Assembly (NCBI GenBank): GCA_018816555.1
Contig: JAHIVT010000153.1
Location: forward strand, 1-45,688
Direction of reading: 5' to 3'
Length of the DNA: 45,688 nt
From: Pseudomonadota bacterium
Lineage (GTDB): Bacteria; Desulfobacterota; Desulfobulbia; Desulfobulbales; SURF-16
Below are positions 43,353 through 45,688 of the stretch, one piece after another. The notes beneath the pieces were generated by a model. It worked only from the letters and a program-made list of their open reading frames with translations, had not been told where the DNA came from and did not search any database. How positions within the stretch are numbered: position 1 is the first letter of the stretch; each line of letters opens with the position of its first letter. A program made the position numbers and the translations under genes.

Positions 43353-43709
43353 ATGTTGACTATGATTAGAGCAATTGTCAGACCGGAAAGAGCAGACAAA
43401 ATCCTTGCCGCACTCATGGATGCCGGCTTTCCTGCTGTGACCAAATATTCGGTGGCCGGCCGCGGCAAGCAGCGCGGCATTAAAATCGGCGAGGTCACCT
43501 ACGACGAAATTCCCAAAATGATGCTGATGAGCGTTGTCAAAAGCGAAGATAAGGATTTCGTCATCCAGACCATCATGGATACGGCGCGCTCCGGCACCAA
43601 AGGCGCGTTCGGTGACGGCAAGATCTTTGTCAGCGAAGTGGAAGAATCATATACCATCAGCTCCGGCGTCAAGGAAACCGCCGCGCCCCCCGAGGAGGTC
43701 ACAGCATGA
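43353..43709 (+). CDS. nifI1: Nitrogenase-regulating PII-like protein NifI1
   Basis: A 118-residue GlnB-superfamily protein. The body matches PII (MIRAIVRPERADKILAAL; FGDGKIFVSEVEE as B-loop), but the T-loop is GRGKQRGIKIGEVTYDEIP, lacking the uridylylated Tyr motif of GlnB and typical of NifI1. With NifI2 it blocks the MoFe protein when 2-oxoglutarate is low (ammonium switch-off), as shown in Methanococcus. It starts 108 bases after nifH, beyond a repeat region, with GGAG upstream, and overlaps nifI2 by four bases. Confidence 0.95.
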   Translation: MLTMIRAIVRPERADKILAALMDAGFPAVTKYSVAGRGKQRGIKIGEVTYDEIPKMMLMSVVKSEDKDFVIQTIMDTARSGTKGAFGDGKIFVSEVEESYTISSGVKETAAPPEEVTA

Positions 43710-44080
43710 AAGAGGTGATCGCCATCGTGCGAATAAACATGATGAATCAGACCAAGCAGGCCTTGACCGACATCGGTATCGATGCCTTTTTTGCCCATGA
43801 AGCCCATGGCCGCGGCAAAGGCTTTGTCAATCCCGCGGTTCTCAATGGAGTCCAGCAGGGCTACGAGGAGGCAGCCTCTCTGCTCGGAGAAAAAGGGAAA
43901 CTCTATGCCAAGCGCATGGTGACGGTGGTGATAAAAGACGATCTCGTCGACGAGGTGGTGCAGGCACTCATCGAGACGAACCAGACCGGCAAGCCGGGTG
44001 ACGGCAAAATTTTTGTCCTGCCGGTGACTGATGCCGTCCGGGTCCGCACAGGCGAGAAGGGCATCAAGTCCATCGTCTAA
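43706..44080 (+). CDS. nifI2: Nitrogenase-regulating PII-like protein NifI2
   Basis: A 124-residue partner of NifI1. The longer T-loop region (HGRGKGFVNPAVLNGVQQGYEEAASLLGEKG shortened here to HGRGKGFVNP...GYEEAASLL) is characteristic of NifI2, and the B-loop TGKPGDGKIFVLPVTDAVRVRTGEKG is intact. The ATG overlaps the nifI1 stop (ATGA), giving one-to-one coupled synthesis as expected for a hetero-oligomer. Confidence 0.95.
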   Translation: MKEVIAIVRINMMNQTKQALTDIGIDAFFAHEAHGRGKGFVNPAVLNGVQQGYEEAASLLGEKGKLYAKRMVTVVIKDDLVDEVVQALIETNQTGKPGDGKIFVLPVTDAVRVRTGEKGIKSIV

Positions 44081-44104
44081 TCACCAAAACAAGGAGCAAA
44101 CGAT

Positions 44105-45688
44105 ATGTCAACAATGCCAAAGAAAAAAAGAAAAATGGTGCAGTGGGATCCGGCCGACGTCAAGGCCCAGCTGCTGGCAAAGTATCCGCCCAAGGTAGCC
44201 CGCAAACGCGCCAAACAGATAATGATCAATGAGGCCCTGGAAAACGACACCCCGGAGATTTCAGCCAACGTACGCACCACGCCAGGCATCATCACCATGC
44301 GCGGCTGCACTTACGCCGGCTGCAAGGGTGTTATCATGGGCCCCACCCGCGACATCATCAACCTGGTGCACGGCCCCATCGGCTGCAGCTTTTACGCCTG
44401 GCTCACCAGACGCAACCAGACCGATGCCGGCCCGGACGGTGAAAACTACATGCCTTACTGTTTTTCCACCGACATGCAGGATTCGGACATCATATTCGGC
44501 GGTGAGAAAAAGCTGGAAAAGGCCATCCAGGAAGCCTATGACCTGTTCCACCCGAAATCAATTGCGGTTTTTGCCACCTGCCCGGTGGGTCTGATCGGCG
44601 ATGATATCCATACCGTCACCAAAAGGATGAAGGAGAAATTCGGGGACTGCAACGTGTACGCCTTCAGCTGTGAAGGCTACAAGGGCGTCAGCCAATCAGC
44701 GGGGCATCACATCGCCAACAACCAGGTTTTCCGTCATATCGTCGGTGAAAACGATGAGGTGAAACCCGGCAAATACAAGATCAACCTGCTCGGCGAATAC
44801 AATATCGGCGGCGACGGCTTTGAGATTGACCGCATTTTCAAGAAATGCGGCATCACCAACATTGCCACCTTTTCCGGCAACTCGACCTATGACCAGTTCG
44901 CTTCGGCCCACACCGCCGATTTGAACACCGTCATGTGCCACCGCTCCATCAACTATGTGGCCGACATGCTGGAAACGAAATACGGTATTCCCTGGATCAA
45001 GGTGAACTTTATCAGCGCCAAGGCCACGGCCAAGTCCCTGCGCAAGATCGCCGAGTACTTCGGGGACCAGGAACTCATTGACCGGGTCGAGGCAGTGATC
45101 GCCGAAGAGATGCCCGCTGTTGAGGCGGCCAGGCAGGATGTCCTGCCCCGCACCGAGGGCAAAACCGCCATGTTGTTTGTCGGCGGCTCCCGGGCTCACC
45201 ATTACCAGGAACTCTTCAGTGAGATGGGCATGAAAACCATCTCAGCCGGTTACGAGTTTGCCCACCGCGACGATTACGAAGGACGCCAGATCATTCCCAA
45301 TCTGACGGTGGATGCTGACAGCCGCAATATTGAAGAGATAGAGGTGGAAGCGGACGCGACACGTTACAACCCGCGCAAGAGTCCGGAAGAGATGAAGGCC
45401 CTGGAAGAGGGTGGCTACAAATTCAAAGATTACGACGGGCTGATCCCTGATATGGAAAAAGGCACCCTGGTGATTGACGACCTTAATCAATACGAGGCCG
45501 AGAAACTGGTGGAGCTGATGAAACCGGATATTTTCTGCGCCGGTATCAAGGAAAAATTTTCCATCCAGAAACTGGGCATTCCCATGAAGCAGCTGCACAG
45601 CTACGACTCCGGCGGACCCTACGCCGGGTTCAAGGGTGCGGTCAACTTCTACAAGGAAATCGACCGGCTGGTGAACAGCAAGGTCTGG
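44105..45688 (+). CDS. nifD: Nitrogenase MoFe protein alpha chain (5' part)
   Basis: 528 codons are visible; the gene runs off the right edge. P-cluster cysteines C68 (RGCTYAG), C94 (PIGCSF) and C159 (ATCPVG), FeMo-cofactor ligands C278 (MCHRS) and H498 (QLHSYD), and the substrate-site Q197 and H201 (SQSAGHH) are all present, so it is a true molybdenum NifD. An insertion of about 50 residues (about 405-460, rich in Glu/Lys) before the cofactor-His region matches the Clostridium pasteurianum type. RBS AAGGAG lies upstream. The beta chain nifK should follow outside the window. Confidence 0.97.
   Translation, partial: MSTMPKKKRKMVQWDPADVKAQLLAKYPPKVARKRAKQIMINEALENDTPEISANVRTTPGIITMRGCTYAGCKGVIMGPTRDIINLVHGPIGCSFYAWLTRRNQTDAGPDGENYMPYCFSTDMQDSDIIFGGEKKLEKAIQEAYDLFHPKSIAVFATCPVGLIGDDIHTVTKRMKEKFGDCNVYAFSCEGYKGVSQSAGHHIANNQVFRHIVGENDEVKPGKYKINLLGEYNIGGDGFEIDRIFKKCGITNIATFSGNSTYDQFASAHTADLNTVMCHRSINYVADMLETKYGIPWIKVNFISAKATAKSLRKIAEYFGDQELIDRVEAVIAEEMPAVEAARQDVLPRTEGKTAMLFVGGSRAHHYQELFSEMGMKTISAGYEFAHRDDYEGRQIIPNLTVDADSRNIEEIEVEADATRYNPRKSPEEMKALEEGGYKFKDYDGLIPDMEKGTLVIDDLNQYEAEKLVELMKPDIFCAGIKEKFSIQKLGIPMKQLHSYDSGGPYAGFKGAVNFYKEIDRLVNSKVW

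Overview
The window looks like chromosomal DNA of an anaerobic, nitrogen-fixing, Gram-negative bacterium, most likely a Desulfobulbales-type member of the Desulfobacterota. The taxonomy is inferred from gene content and order: nifH-nifI1-nifI2-nifD with a Clostridium-pasteurianum-type NifD insertion, a double-cubane iron-sulfur protein with its activase, linked arg and lys/dap runs, and an LPS-transport/rpoN/ptsN/rapZ block. No rRNA is present to prove it.

Region 1 (1-4962) is accessory DNA. It opens with a well-formed integron attC site (80-142). Then come island genes on the minus strand: a HGGxSTGAP protein and its partner, a replication-initiator-like HTH protein with iteron-like repeats at its 3' end, an AlpA-type regulator, a hypothetical protein and a tyrosine integrase. 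The integrase lies against the 3' end of tRNA-Leu(CAA), the probable integration target. The far attachment site is outside the window or has decayed.

Region 2 (5195-9762) holds a lone RelE-like protein, then a tight four-gene operon: double-cubane protein, ATP-driven activase, MauE/DoxX-like membrane protein and exported rhodanese. pgsA follows.

Region 3 (9787-23699) is one long minus-strand anabolic run. In transcription order it is argB-argD-argF-argG-argH, an LptM-like/FN3 lipoprotein, lysA-dapF-dapA-dapB, a fumarylacetoacetase-family remnant, folK, a YHS protein, a small transaldolase, a lytic transglycosylase and pgsA. Its intergenic gaps carry unusual degenerate short-tandem-repeat hairpins and REP-like palindromes.

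Region 4 (24030-31958) is lptA-lptB-rpoN-ptsN-rapZ on the plus strand (lptC and hpf are not in their usual places), a histidine phosphatase, a 19-bp tandem repeat, and a secreted FG-GAP protein coupled to a NapH-like polyferredoxin.

Region 5 (32131-45688) is nitrogen metabolism. Two ammonium transporters flank a PII gene and near-consensus sigma-54 promoters diverge from their shared AT-rich intergenic region. Next are a TorF-like porin, a glutamine-amidotransferase-like protein whose catalytic His/Glu are replaced, two uncharacterised proteins, nifV, nifA on the opposite strand, and nifH-nifI1-nifI2-nifD. The nifH upstream region has a NifA activator site, a sigma-54 promoter and a long leader. 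Sigma-54 itself (rpoN) is in region 4. The genes fit a scheme in which PII and NifI proteins sense nitrogen status, NifA with sigma-54 drives nif transcription, and NifI1/NifI2 switch nitrogenase off after translation. nifD runs off the right edge.
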